Part shown: in pieces, positions 1 to 7,917 of the stretch
Layout of the letters: the number at the start of each line of letters is the position of its first letter
Numbering within the stretch: the stretch's first letter is position 1
NCBI GenBank assembly: GCA_030600865.1
Contig: JAUVUS010000035.1
Location: forward strand, 1 to 11,179
Source: Bacteroidales bacterium
Lineage (GTDB): Bacteria; Bacteroidota; Bacteroidia; Bacteroidales; UBA12077
Reading direction: 5' to 3'
DNA length: 11,179 nucleotides
Notes under the pieces: generated by a model
Database searches by the model: none
What the model was told of the DNA's origin: nothing
What the model saw: only the letters and a program-made list of their open reading frames with translations
Made by a program: the position numbers and the translations under genes

Positions 1-2258
1 ATGATTATAGCAATGCCTATAATGCAATGTTTAAAGCATTATTTCCAAATCATCCTTATGGAGTTAAAGTAATTGGGCTTGGTGAACATATAAAAAATCC
101 TTCAATGGTTAACATTCAGAATTTTAAAGAGACTTATTATGTAGCAAATAATATGGCCATTTGTTTAATGGGTGATCTTAATTTTGAAGAAACCATAAAA
201 ATGATTAACGATGAATGGGGTGGTTTCCCAACAAACCCCGATTTACCTGAATTCACTTTTGAACCTGAAAAAGAAATTGATGAAGTTGCAGAGAAAGATG
301 TATTTGGCCCTGATAAAGAGTTTATAAATATTGCATACAGATCAAAAAATAATAAATCGAAAGATGCAATTTATTTGCGTTTAATTGATATGATTTTAAA
401 TAACTCGGAAGCAGGCTTAATTGACTTGGATTTAGTAAAAAGTCAGAAAGTTCTAAAAGCAGGAAGTGGTTTTAATGCAATGAATGATTACGGAATTTTT
501 TCATTAAATGGTTATGCACGACAAGGGCAAACACTTGAAGAAGTTAAAGAGTTATTATTAGCTGAAATTGAAAAAATTAAAAACGGGGAGTTTGAAGATT
601 GGTTAATTGAAGCTGTTATAAATAACCTGAAATTAAATGAATTAAAACAAAATGAGTCAAATTGGGGCGTATTTACTTTTATGAATGCGTTTATCGCTCA
701 AAAAGACTGGTTAGATGTAGTTAAGGAAATTGATGACTTAGAGAAAATTACAAAAGAAGAATTGGTTCAGTTTGCTAATGAATTTTTCAAAGATAATTAT
801 GTAGTTATTTATAAAAGAAATGGTGAAAATAAAGATAAGATGATGGTTGAAAAGCCACCTATTTCACCTTTTGATGTAAACAGAAATAAAGAATCTGAGT
901 TTTTAGCTGCCTTAAAAGCTACAGAAATTGAAGATTTAAAACCTGTTTTCCTGGATTTTGAAAAAGATATTCAAAAAGAAAACCTGGCTGAAGGAGTTGA
1001 ATACTTTTATACTCATAATCCAAAAAATGATTATTCAAGTATTTACTATATAATTGATATGGGTAAAAATCATAGCAAGACATTACCTCTTGCTGTTGAT
1101 TATTTAAAATATATTGGTACCGAAAAGTATTCTCTTGATGAGTTAAGTAAGGAATTTTATAAAATAGGTATAAGGTTTAGAGTATTTTCAAGTGACGAAA
1201 GATGCTATATTACCATAAATGGCTTAGATGAAAATATGGATAAGGGTATTGAACTTTTAGAACATGTTTTAGCAGAACCAAAAGCTGATAAGGAATCATA
1301 TAATAAATTTGTTGATGGAATTCTGAAAAAAAGAGCTGATGCAAAATTGGACAAACGAAATATCCTTTGGAGTGGAATGTACAATTATGCTAAGTATGGA
1401 GAAGAGTCGCCATATACCAATATTTTACCTGAGGATAAATTAAAAAATTTGGATCCTGAACAACTTACAGGGGAAATTAAAAATATTACAAATTATAAGC
1501 ACAAGGTTGTATATTATGGTCCTCGTAAGACAGAAGAACTTAAGGTTGTTTTATTAGCGCATCACGATGTAAAAAAAGAATTTAATGACATAAAAGAACC
1601 AAAGAAGTTTCCGGAATTAGATGTTAATGATACTAAAGTATTTTTCTGCGATTATGATATGATTCAGGCACAAATTGTATTGTTATCAAAAGATTCTAAG
1701 TTTGATGCTGCTAAACTTCCTGAAATTAAAATGTTTAACGAATATTTTGGTGGTTCAATGTCATCTATTGTTTTCCAGGAAATGCGCGAAGCTCGTGGAT
1801 TGGCATATTCAGCATTTGCAAGTTATTCAACTCCACGAAAGTTTGATAAATCAAATTATGTGTTTGGATTTATTGGCACTCAGCCTGATAAAATAAAAGC
1901 AGCTTTAGATAAATTCAATGAATTATTGAATAACATGCCGGAGTCGGAAAAATCATTTGATGCATCTAAAAAGGCTATTATTAAACAGTTAAATACTCAA
2001 CGTATTATAAAAGATGATATTTTCTGGACATATATACGTAATCAGGATCTGGGAATAGATTATGATTATAGAAAAGATGTTTATAATAAGGTTGAAGATT
2101 TCACATTGCCGGAATTAAAGCAATTCTTTGACGAAACAATTAAGGGCAATAAGTACAATATCCTGGTACTTGGGAATAAGAATTTAATTGATTTTAAAAT
2201 GTTATCTAAATATGGTAAGATTCAGGAATTAACACTTGAAGAAGTATTTAATTATTAA
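1..2258 (+). CDS. M16 family zinc metallopeptidase (insulinase/pitrilysin-like), 5'-truncated by the window edge
   Basis: The reading frame is open from the left edge (first whole codon at base 3), so the Met at base 27 is internal and the true start lies upstream. About 750 residues are visible; two-part M16 peptidases of Bacteroidota are usually about 930-980 residues, so roughly 200 N-terminal residues are missing. These would include the HxxEH zinc motif, which is not seen here. The first visible part (FPNHPYG near base 48) matches the region after that motif in M16 N-terminal domains. A second, catalytically inactive M16 half follows. Its hallmark is FGGSMSS followed by QEMREARGLAYSAFA at bases 1776-1820, the R/Y motif that binds substrate backbone in this family. 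The likely role is degradation of peptides or small proteins. Cellular location cannot be judged without the N-terminus. A hairpin terminator follows 20 bases after the stop. The family call is secure; the substrate is unknown. Confidence 0.93.
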   Translation, partial: DYSNAYNAMFKALFPNHPYGVKVIGLGEHIKNPSMVNIQNFKETYYVANNMAICLMGDLNFEETIKMINDEWGGFPTNPDLPEFTFEPEKEIDEVAEKDVFGPDKEFINIAYRSKNNKSKDAIYLRLIDMILNNSEAGLIDLDLVKSQKVLKAGSGFNAMNDYGIFSLNGYARQGQTLEEVKELLLAEIEKIKNGEFEDWLIEAVINNLKLNELKQNESNWGVFTFMNAFIAQKDWLDVVKEIDDLEKITKEELVQFANEFFKDNYVVIYKRNGENKDKMMVEKPPISPFDVNRNKESEFLAALKATEIEDLKPVFLDFEKDIQKENLAEGVEYFYTHNPKNDYSSIYYIIDMGKNHSKTLPLAVDYLKYIGTEKYSLDELSKEFYKIGIRFRVFSSDERCYITINGLDENMDKGIELLEHVLAEPKADKESYNKFVDGILKKRADAKLDKRNILWSGMYNYAKYGEESPYTNILPEDKLKNLDPEQLTGEIKNITNYKHKVVYYGPRKTEELKVVLLAHHDVKKEFNDIKEPKKFPELDVNDTKVFFCDYDMIQAQIVLLSKDSKFDAAKLPEIKMFNEYFGGSMSSIVFQEMREARGLAYSAFASYSTPRKFDKSNYVFGFIGTQPDKIKAALDKFNELLNNMPESEKSFDASKKAIIKQLNTQRIIKDDIFWTYIRNQDLGIDYDYRKDVYNKVEDFTLPELKQFFDETIKGNKYNILVLGNKNLIDFKMLSKYGKIQELTLEEVFNY

Positions 2259-2277
2259 AATCAAATTTTTGATATAT

Positions 2278-2303
2278 AAAACCGCCTTTATGGCGGTTTT
2301 TTT
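2278..2303 (+). terminator. Rho-independent terminator of the M16 peptidase gene
   Basis: A perfect 9-bp stem (2278-2286 AAAACCGCC pairing with 2292-2300 GGCGGTTTT) encloses a 5-base loop and runs into a T tract to 2303. It begins 20 bases after the M16 stop codon. The left arm begins with A residues, so it could also work weakly in reverse, but no minus-strand gene ends here. Confidence 0.9.
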
Positions 2304-2337
2304 GTATATTTAACTGTCAAATAATTATATTACAATT

Positions 2338-2694
2338 ATGAGTTACTATCAAAAAGCAAAAGCATTATTTAAAATGATCGAAGAAGGTAAGCTTTTAGAT
2401 GCTTTAGATAAATATTATCACGAAAATGTAATTATAATTGCCGATGATGGAAAAGAACGAAAAGGTATTGAAGAAGCCCGGGATTATGATAAGAAATTCT
2501 TAAAAGAAATACAGGAAGTAATGGGTGGGGGAGTAAAAACTATTACATCTGATGAAAATAGGGCTATTACAATGGTTGAATTTTGGATAAATATAAAATT
2601 TAAGAATGGCAATAATAAAAAACTTGAAGAAGTAGCGGTTCAATATTGGGAAGGAGATTATATTATAAAAGAGAATTATTATTCGAAAAAATAA
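2338..2694 (+). CDS. SnoaL-like / NTF2-like small protein
   Basis: This is a 118-residue soluble protein with no signal peptide or membrane segment. Its pattern fits the SnoaL-like branch of the NTF2 superfamily: an N-terminal helix (AKALFKMIEEGK), then DALDKYYHENVIIIADDG, a short GIEEARDYDKKF helix, and a C-terminal antiparallel sheet (RAITMVEFWINIKF, EEVAVQYWEGDYIIKENYY). Such folds form a cone-shaped pocket used as small enzymes, binding proteins or association domains, so family membership gives no specific reaction. I see no convincing catalytic residue set. It sits 34 bases after the M16 terminator and converges on the M13 gene, so it is probably a single-gene unit. No Shine-Dalgarno sequence precedes the ATG, as usual in Bacteroidota. 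The fold assignment is moderately sure; the function is unknown. Confidence 0.72.
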   Translation: MSYYQKAKALFKMIEEGKLLDALDKYYHENVIIIADDGKERKGIEEARDYDKKFLKEIQEVMGGGVKTITSDENRAITMVEFWINIKFKNGNNKKLEEVAVQYWEGDYIIKENYYSKK

Positions 2695-2767
2695 AATTAT
2701 CATAAAATTTCATTGGGAATTTACTTTAGAGAAATACAGACCTACCTTTTTGAATACGATAAATTAT

Positions 2768-2795
2768 AAAAAAAACCGGCAGTTTATGCCGGTTT
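2768..2795 (-). terminator. Hairpin terminator between convergent SnoaL-like and M13 genes
   Basis: A 9-bp perfect stem (2773-2781 AAACCGGCA with 2787-2795 TGCCGGTTT) encloses a 5-base loop. On the minus strand it runs into eight consecutive T residues (complement of A 2768-2775), making it a good terminator for the M13 peptidase gene, whose stop is 25 bases upstream. On the plus strand the tail (AAATTTTTG) is poorer, but it may still help end the SnoaL-like transcript. Confidence 0.85.
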
Positions 2796-2819
2796 AAATT
2801 TTTGAAGATATGATAAATC

Positions 2820-4865
2820 TTACCAAATAGATGCTCTTTCTTCCTCAGAAATGTACAAAGCATCGCCTTCTTCGACACCAAAAGCGGCATGGAATTCTGA
2901 CATATTAGCAACAGGTCCATTTACACGGTTTATTCCTAACGAATGAACATCTTCTTTTGTACGGCGAATAATTTCCTTATCACGAGTATTCTGTGCCCAA
3001 ACTCTTGCCCAACTTAAGAAAAAACGTTGATCAGGAGTATATCCTTCAATTAATTCAACTTGCGGATTTTCTTTTTGTGCATTTTGGAATGCAGTATAAG
3101 AAATGTTCAATCCACCTAAATCAGCAATATTTTCACCAAGAGATAATTCCCCGTTAGCATGTATGGTATCTATAACAATAATAGCATCAAATTGATCAAC
3201 CAATACTTGAGTTCTGGAATTAAAAAGTTCTGAATCGTCATCAGTCCACCAGTTTGTTAAATTACCTTCTTTATCGTATAATCTTCCTTTATCATCGAAA
3301 CCATGCGACATTTCGTGGCCAATAACTGCACCAATAGCGCCATAATTAATTGCATCGTCGCCATCTAAATAGAAAAATGGTGGTTGTAAAATTCCTGCAG
3401 GGAAACAAATTTCATTCATTGCAGGAGAGTAATAAGCATTTACCGTTTGTGGTGTCATAAACCACTCATCTTTATTTACTGGTTTGCCTATTTTACTTAA
3501 GTAATACTCTGTGTTAAATCTTCTTGCATTAAGTACGTTAATTACATATGCATCACAGCCAATTTCTAATGATGAAAAATCTCTCCATTCGTTTGGATAT
3601 CCGATTTTTACTCTCACGGCAGCTAATTTTTCTTCAGCCTTTATTTTTGTTTCATCACTCATCCATTCCAGCTTTTCAATTCTTTGACCAAGAGCAGTTC
3701 TTAAGTTTTCAACTAATATGACCATTCTTTCTTTTGCTTGAGCAGGGAAATATTTCTCGGTAAATTTTTCACCAACAGCCATGCCTAATGCTCTATTGGT
3801 TGCTCCCAAAACTCTTCTCCAGCGTTCACGCATTTGTTTGCTACCTTGCATTGTTTTTCCGTAGAAATCAAAATCCCGGTTTTCAAAATCGGAGCTTAAA
3901 TAATTTGCAGTAGAATTTAATAAGTTCCATTTAAAATAGATTTTCCAATCATTTACCGGTATTTCGGTAATCATTTTATTTAATTCATCGAAGAAAACAG
4001 GTTGATTTACATCAATTTCTTCAGGATTTTCTATTCCTAAGCCCGAAAAGTAAACATCCCAATCGAAGTTATTATATCGGGATTTGATCTCATCAAAATT
4101 CATTTTATTGTAAGTAGCAATAGGATCTCTACGTTCTAACCTTGACATAGATGCTTTTGCCAGCTTTGTTTCAATATTTAAAATGATTTGTGCATCATTT
4201 GCTGAAGCAGATTCGTCGATACCTGCTAACTGAAACATTTTTTCTAAGTGGTTTATATAAGCATTGCGGATTTCTTTTGTTCTGTCATCATCATTCAAAT
4301 AATAATCGCGATCGTTCATTCCTAATCCACCTTGACTAAGTGATCCAATCATCATTTCACTATTTTTAGCATCAGGGCTGCCACCAAATCGAAACATGGA
4401 ACCAATACCATATAAATGAAAATGTGATACTTGATTTATTATTCCGTTAATATCTGATAACGAATTTAAAGCTTTAAATTCTTTTTTTAACGGTGTGGCA
4501 CCTTGCTCATTAATTTTAGCTGTATCCATACCAACAGAGTAGAAATCACTGATTTTTTGTTCAATGCTTCCTTGTTCAAATGATTGTTTTGCTAAATCTT
4601 CAACAAGTGTTTGAACTTTCATGCTGGTTTCTTTTGCCAGTTGGTCAAAAGAACCGTAACGACTTTCATCATCAGGAAGAGGGTTATTTTTCATCCAACC
4701 ATTATTTGCATAATGATAAAAATCCTGAGCAGAATCTACTAAAGTATCAATTGAACTTACATCTAATGTAATTTTTTTATCAACTTTTTGTTGATTACAA
4801 GCAGTTGTTAATGTCATACCAATAATTGCTATTAAAGCAAATTTTAATGTTAATACAAATTTCAT
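2820..4865 (-). CDS. M13 family (neprilysin/PepO-like) zinc endopeptidase, lipoprotein
   Basis: This 681-residue protein has the usual length for bacterial M13 peptidases, which cleave small and medium peptides. The N-terminus is a lipoprotein signal: positive start, hydrophobic core, then LTTAC with the lipidated cysteine at residue 23. This places the mature enzyme on a membrane facing the periplasm or outside. Family landmarks appear in order: DFYHYANNGW from residue 48, the substrate-binding NAYY at 476-479, the zinc motif HEMSH (H517, E518, H521), the third zinc ligand E578 in ENIADLGG with D582, and the C-terminal RVNGP arginine at 647, which fits the substrate-carboxylate arginine of neprilysin. 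The C-terminus ends SIW, where animal enzymes end with a CxxW motif. All catalytic residues are present. The gene lies downstream of rocD on the same strand but is separated by a terminator, leaving about 46 bases for its own promoter. Whether to call it pepO is not clear from sequence alone. Confidence 0.95.
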   Translation of the reverse strand: MKFVLTLKFALIAIIGMTLTTACNQQKVDKKITLDVSSIDTLVDSAQDFYHYANNGWMKNNPLPDDESRYGSFDQLAKETSMKVQTLVEDLAKQSFEQGSIEQKISDFYSVGMDTAKINEQGATPLKKEFKALNSLSDINGIINQVSHFHLYGIGSMFRFGGSPDAKNSEMMIGSLSQGGLGMNDRDYYLNDDDRTKEIRNAYINHLEKMFQLAGIDESASANDAQIILNIETKLAKASMSRLERRDPIATYNKMNFDEIKSRYNNFDWDVYFSGLGIENPEEIDVNQPVFFDELNKMITEIPVNDWKIYFKWNLLNSTANYLSSDFENRDFDFYGKTMQGSKQMRERWRRVLGATNRALGMAVGEKFTEKYFPAQAKERMVILVENLRTALGQRIEKLEWMSDETKIKAEEKLAAVRVKIGYPNEWRDFSSLEIGCDAYVINVLNARRFNTEYYLSKIGKPVNKDEWFMTPQTVNAYYSPAMNEICFPAGILQPPFFYLDGDDAINYGAIGAVIGHEMSHGFDDKGRLYDKEGNLTNWWTDDDSELFNSRTQVLVDQFDAIIVIDTIHANGELSLGENIADLGGLNISYTAFQNAQKENPQVELIEGYTPDQRFFLSWARVWAQNTRDKEIIRRTKEDVHSLGINRVNGPVANMSEFHAAFGVEEGDALYISEEERASIW

Positions 4866-4911
4866 TTTATAATAGATTTAATTAATAAATTTTATTTTGA
4901 GTGGCGAATAT

Positions 4912-4949
4912 AAAAAAAGCTACTCAATTATATTGATTGAGACAGCTTT
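4912..4949 (-). terminator. Terminator of rocD
   Basis: Read on the minus strand, AAAGCT and CTCAAT arms pair with ATTGAG and AGCTTT (4944-4949 with 4916-4921; 4936-4941 with 4923-4928). A small asymmetric internal bulge and a 7-base loop are included, and seven T residues follow. It starts 33 bases after the rocD stop. The interrupted stem makes it weaker than the hairpins at 2278 and 2768, so some read-through into the M13 gene is possible. Confidence 0.72.
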
Positions 4950-4981
4950 AATTATAAAAAGTTTAATGCTTATCGATAAAA

Positions 4982-6202
4982 TTATTCGAATTTTTTAAAT
5001 ACTTCTTTAATCTTATTCATGGCATCGCGTAATTGCTCTTCAGTAATTACCAATGGAGGAGCAAAACGAATAATATTACCATGAGTTGGTTTAGCTAAAA
5101 CTCCATTTTCGGCCATAGCGACACAAACATCCCATGCAGTTTTACCTTCTTTATTTTTAATAACAACTGCATTTAACAAACCTTTACCACGAACTAATTC
5201 AATCATATCAGAATCGATGTTGTTGAATTCATCACGGAATATCTTTCCTAAACGTTCAGCATTTTCTTCTAATTTTTCTTCTTTAATTACATCTAAAGCG
5301 GCCATAGCAACTTTACTGGCAATTGGATTACCACCGAAAGTAGAACCATGTTCACCCGGCTTAATAGTAAGCATAATATCGTCATTCGCTAAAACAACAG
5401 ACACAGGGAATACTCCACCTGAAATAGCTTTACCTAATATTAAAATGTCTGGTTTAACTCCTTCGTGATCGCAGGCTAACATTTTACCCGTACGTGCAAT
5501 ACCTGTTTGTACCTCATCTGCAATAAAAAGAACATTGTGCTTTTTACACAGATCAAATGATTTTTTTAAATAACCATCTTCCGGAACATAAACACCAGCT
5601 TCTCCCTGAATAGGTTCAACAAGAAAAGCAGCAACGTTTGGATCTTGTAATTCTTTTTCTAATGCTTCAATATCATTGTAAGGAATTTTTACAAAACCTG
5701 GTGTATATGGTCCATAATCACTATATGCATCAGGATCTGTTGACATTGAAATAATGGTAATGGTTCTGCCATGAAAGTTCTCATTACAAACAACTATTTT
5801 TGCCTGATTTTGAGAAATCCCTTTCACTTTATAACCCCATTTACGAGCAAGTTTGATAGCAGTTTCGTCTGCTTCAGCACCAGTATTCATTGGTAATACC
5901 TTATCAAAACCAAAATATTTAGTTATATATTCTTCATATTCACCTAAAACACTGTTATAAAAAGCCCTGGAAGTTAAAGTAAGTTTTTTAGCCTGTTCGG
6001 TCATTGCGTTTACAATTTTTGGATGGCAGTGACCCTGGTTAACTGCAGAATATGCAGACAAAAAATCATAATATTGCTTTCTATCTGTGTCCCAAACATG
6101 AACGCCTTCTCCTTTTTCTAATACAACAGGTAGTGGATGATAATTATGAGCTCCATATTTATCTTCTCTGTTGATGTAATCCTGACTTGTCATTTTTGTC
6201 AT
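4982..6202 (-). CDS. rocD: Ornithine aminotransferase (ornithine-oxo-acid transaminase)
   Basis: A cytosolic class-III PLP aminotransferase of 406 residues that moves the delta-amino group of ornithine to 2-oxoglutarate, giving glutamate-5-semialdehyde (arginine/ornithine breakdown, link to proline and glutamate). The PLP lysine is K258 in ILGKAISGG, and the ring-nitrogen aspartate is D229 in DEVQTG, spaced as in the human enzyme. Residues separating ornithine from acetylornithine aminotransferases are kept: Y21 in GAHNYHPLP (human Y55), Y51 in [14 protein letters not shown] (human Y85) and R146 in NFHGRT (human R180), all offset by 34. This makes the substrate call unusually firm for a sequence-only reading. 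Start: Met1 and Met4 are both possible; Met1 is used, with no Shine-Dalgarno sequence to decide. The gene is divergent from the nitroreductase across an AT-rich spacer, which must hold its promoter, and it ends in its own hairpin. No proline or arginine pathway partner is in the window. Confidence 0.96.
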   Translation of the reverse strand: MTKMTSQDYINREDKYGAHNYHPLPVVLEKGEGVHVWDTDRKQYYDFLSAYSAVNQGHCHPKIVNAMTEQAKKLTLTSRAFYNSVLGEYEEYITKYFGFDKVLPMNTGAEADETAIKLARKWGYKVKGISQNQAKIVVCNENFHGRTITIISMSTDPDAYSDYGPYTPGFVKIPYNDIEALEKELQDPNVAAFLVEPIQGEAGVYVPEDGYLKKSFDLCKKHNVLFIADEVQTGIARTGKMLACDHEGVKPDILILGKAISGGVFPVSVVLANDDIMLTIKPGEHGSTFGGNPIASKVAMAALDVIKEEKLEENAERLGKIFRDEFNNIDSDMIELVRGKGLLNAVVIKNKEGKTAWDVCVAMAENGVLAKPTHGNIIRFAPPLVITEEQLRDAMNKIKEVFKKFE

Positions 6203-6420
6203 AATATTGATTTTTAATGTGTTATATATTTATAATTCTTTTTTCCTTCAGCCTACAATTCTAAGAAATCCTTTCCTGATTATCAAACCTTAATTGAAAA
6301 TTTTATGTAAATACTTGATATTATATAACATATTTTATTTGCGAAGAGTGATTAGACTTTTAAATGTTGAACACTTTTGTTAACTTGGTGTTTGTATTAT
6401 AAAATTAAAAATGAACACAA

Positions 6421-6966
6421 ATGATAAATATACATCAAGTAATTCGTGATAGGTATAGTTCAGTAATTTTTTCGCCGAAACAAATAGAAGATGAAAAACT
6501 GGTTTCATTATTTGAGGCTGCACGTTGGGCGCCATCAGCTTTTAATGAGCAACCCTGGAGATTTGTAGTAGGAGTGAAGAACAAAGATGAAAACTATCAA
6601 AAGCTTTTTGATTGTCTGGTTGAAGCAAATCAGTATTGGGCTAAATATGCTCCGATTTTGGTTTTAAGTGTAGCTTTAAAAAACTCTACAGTAACCGGAA
6701 AACCCAATCATTTTGCACAGTATGACACAGGAATGGCTGTCGGTAATTTATTGGCACAAGCTACATCCATGGGTTTATTTGTACATCAGATGGGTGGATT
6801 TAGCAAAGACAAAACCAGAGAGTTTTTTGAACTTGGCGAAGAATACGAGCCTATAGCTATTATGGCAATTGGTTATAAAGGTGATATTGAATTATTTCCG
6901 GATGATTTGCAAGAACGAGAATCTAAAAAACGATTTAGAAAACCTATGAATGAAATATTGCTTTAA
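6421..6966 (+). CDS. Nitroreductase family FMN-dependent oxidoreductase
   Basis: This is a 181-residue soluble protein, at the short end of the nitroreductase family. Members bind FMN as homodimers and reduce nitro compounds, quinones or other acceptors with NAD(P)H. The N-terminal FMN-phosphate region reads VIRDRYSSVIF (residues 7-17), where many relatives have RRSxRxF, so R9, R11 and S13 or S14 are the probable contacts. The strongest signature is AARWAPSAFNEQPWRF at residues 33-48. The segment GMAVGNLLAQATSMGL, followed by HQMGGF, matches the central family helix and the second FMN contact region, and the C-terminus (EPIAIMAIGYKG) is also typical. An ATG ten bases upstream is out of frame and soon stops, so 6421 is the only sensible start. 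It is a single-gene unit, divergent from rocD. The natural substrate cannot be inferred. Confidence 0.9.
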   Translation: MINIHQVIRDRYSSVIFSPKQIEDEKLVSLFEAARWAPSAFNEQPWRFVVGVKNKDENYQKLFDCLVEANQYWAKYAPILVLSVALKNSTVTGKPNHFAQYDTGMAVGNLLAQATSMGLFVHQMGGFSKDKTREFFELGEEYEPIAIMAIGYKGDIELFPDDLQERESKKRFRKPMNEILL

Positions 6967-7013
6967 AACTGGTTTGTAATTTAATAATTGAGTTCAGTAT
7001 TTATTTTTTATGA

Positions 7014-7045
7014 TGGAAGGATGGATTTATGGAATACTGGAACTA
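7014..7045 (+). repeat. Four-unit octamer array TGGAAnnn (left arm)
   Basis: Four units start exactly 8 bases apart at 7014, 7022, 7030 and 7038: TGGAAGGA, TGGATTTA, TGGAATAC and TGGAACTA. The first four or five bases are kept and the rest vary. The array is the inverted partner of 7136-7175. Confidence 0.7.
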
Positions 7046-7135
7046 AGCGAAGCAATCTTATGTTAGTAATGATGAGTGTTGTGTTTTATTAGGTTAGTTA
7101 TTCTTGGGTTCAAAGTTTTTTATTAAAATCTGGTT

Positions 7136-7175
7136 TTTCATATTTCCATTATTCCAATATTCCACTCATCAATAA
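7136..7175 (-). repeat. Octamer array TTCCAnnn (right arm, inverted relative to 7014-7045)
   Basis: Three clear units lie 8 bases apart at 7144, 7152 and 7160 (TTCCATTA, TTCCAATA, TTCCACTC). They are flanked by weaker ones at 7136 (TTTCATAT) and 7168 (ATCAATAA). Bases 7152-7164 match the reverse complement of 7030-7042 at 12 of 13 positions, so the two arrays form a long imperfect inverted repeat. Confidence 0.7.
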
Positions 7176-7243
7176 ATTACTAAAACTTTCAAATTTTAAA
7201 TTCATTAATCTAAATTTTGTCAGGATAAAATGAAAGTTTTCAG

Positions 7244-7273
7244 TTGTTTAGTAACTAAAAAACTCTAATTTTG
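7244..7273 (+). promoter_or_regulatory. Bacteroidota-type promoter of the DUF4293 gene
   Basis: TTG at 7244-7246, a 19-base spacer and TAATTTTG at 7266-7273 match the Bacteroidota primary-sigma consensus (-33 TTG, -7 TAnnTTTG, spacing 19-21) with no mismatch in the -7 element. Transcription would start near 7279, giving a leader of about 40 AT-rich bases before the ATG at 7319. It is the only exact consensus promoter I found in the window. Confidence 0.7.
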
Positions 7274-7318
7274 TGGAAAATTAACCAGAATTTAAAATTT
7301 ATTATTATTTAAAGTGTT

Positions 7319-7777
7319 ATGATTCAGAGAATTCAATCGATATATTTATTAGTTGCTACGTTTTTATTAGGATCAATTTTTTTTCACCCTATTGCAGAAC
7401 TTCTTGGAGCTGATGGGCAGTTATTTATATTTAGGTTTAATGGACTTACGATTGAAAATGAGGATGGATTATACTTATTAACTATTCCACGAATTATTTT
7501 ATTGGTAATTATAGTTTTAATATCATTTATAAGTGTTTTTCTATTTAAAAAGCGCATAATCCAAATGCGCCTTAATTCGTTTAATATTATTTTAATGATA
7601 GGATATTTAGGATTGAATTATTATTATATTCAAAATTTTTCGAAACAATTAAGTGGTGTTGTTAGTTATGAGATAACAGCTATTTTTCCGTTTGTAGCAG
7701 CAATATTGACTTATTTGGCAATAAGAGCTATAGGAAAAGATGAAGTGTTAATTAGGAGTATGAATAGAATACGATAA
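7319..7777 (+). CDS. DUF4293 family integral membrane protein
   Basis: This 152-residue protein begins MIQRIQSIYLL, the characteristic start of DUF4293, a family found in Bacteroidota with no assigned function. Four membrane segments are apparent: about residues 7-27, 52-75, 87-105 and 118-138. A short acidic extracytoplasmic-type loop (TIENEDG) lies between the first two, and positive clusters (KKRIIQMR near residue 77; RSMNRIR at the C-terminus) suggest both ends are cytoplasmic. There is no signal peptide or enzymatic motif. The gene has its own consensus promoter and is followed by a long palindrome, so it is probably monocistronic. The convergent neighbour is pyrI, with no obvious functional link. 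The family call is firm; the role is unknown. Confidence 0.88.
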   Translation: MIQRIQSIYLLVATFLLGSIFFHPIAELLGADGQLFIFRFNGLTIENEDGLYLLTIPRIILLVIIVLISFISVFLFKKRIIQMRLNSFNIILMIGYLGLNYYYIQNFSKQLSGVVSYEITAIFPFVAAILTYLAIRAIGKDEVLIRSMNRIR

Positions 7778-7815
7778 AAATCGGAATAAAAAAAACATTA
7801 TTTATTGTTACTACG

Positions 7816-7851
7816 AATCCTGTCAGGTTTTAAAAACCTGACAGGATTTTT
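7816..7851 (+). terminator. Long CCTGTCAGG palindrome, probable DUF4293 terminator and possible dispersed repeat
   Basis: The arm 7816-7831 (AATCCTGTCAGGTTTT) is perfectly complementary to 7833-7848. In practice this gives a 12-bp stem with a T/A-rich loop, followed by T residues to 7851. It lies 38 bases after the DUF4293 stop. The reverse orientation lacks a T tract, so it serves pyrI less well. The stem is longer and more GC-rich than the other terminators here, and a half-copy lies at 7881-7896, which suggests a repeat element reused as a terminator. Confidence 0.65.
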
Positions 7852-7880
7852 AATTCAACAAACAACCCAATCAAAGTTCC

Positions 7881-7896
7881 AAAACCTGTTAGGGTC
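7881..7896 (+). repeat. Degenerate half-copy of the CCTGTCAGG palindrome arm
   Basis: AAAACCTGTTAGGGTC resembles the right arm of the upstream palindrome (AAAACCTGACAGGATT at 7833-7848), with 12 of 16 positions identical, and the following bases (TGGAAG) do not extend the match. No complementary arm follows, so it cannot form the hairpin alone. Confidence 0.5.
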
Positions 7897-7917
7897 TGGA
7901 AGAAAGAAATAAAATAT

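Larger units (their letters stand above)
6967..7243. other. Intergenic stretch without a gene, holding degenerate octamer repeats
   Basis: No open frame with coding character and no RNA gene is seen. The stretch holds an inverted pair of 8-base-period repeats (7014-7045 and 7136-7175) around an unexplained centre of about 90 bases, and then AT-rich sequence leading to the DUF4293 promoter. No hairpin terminator is visible after the nitroreductase stop. Confidence 0.6.

Noticed and set aside
1675..1896. A 73-codon alternative-frame ORF inside the M16 gene
   Set aside because: It overlaps the conserved R/Y motif region in another frame; the M16 frame explains this DNA fully.
2301..2334. Promoter for the SnoaL-like gene
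   Set aside because: A TTTG and TATATTAC-like pair is present, but the -7 element and spacing both deviate from the consensus, so it is not listed as a feature.
5217..5468. An 83-codon plus-strand open frame inside rocD
   Set aside because: Antisense to highly conserved rocD sequence around the PLP site, with no start context or homology I recognise.
2820..6202. A dedicated peptide-degradation operon of M13 peptidase and rocD
   Set aside because: A hairpin terminator separates them and both are common stand-alone genes; adjacency alone is not enough.
6203..6420. Divergent promoters for rocD and the nitroreductase
   Set aside because: They must exist in this 218-base spacer, but the nearest matches (TAAGGTTTG on the minus strand near 6284-6292, CACTTTTG at 6372-6379) each break the consensus and lack a well-spaced -33 element.
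7014..7175. Insertion sequence with terminal inverted repeats
   Set aside because: There is no transposase ORF between the arms and no flanking target duplication that I can see; at most it is a non-autonomous element.
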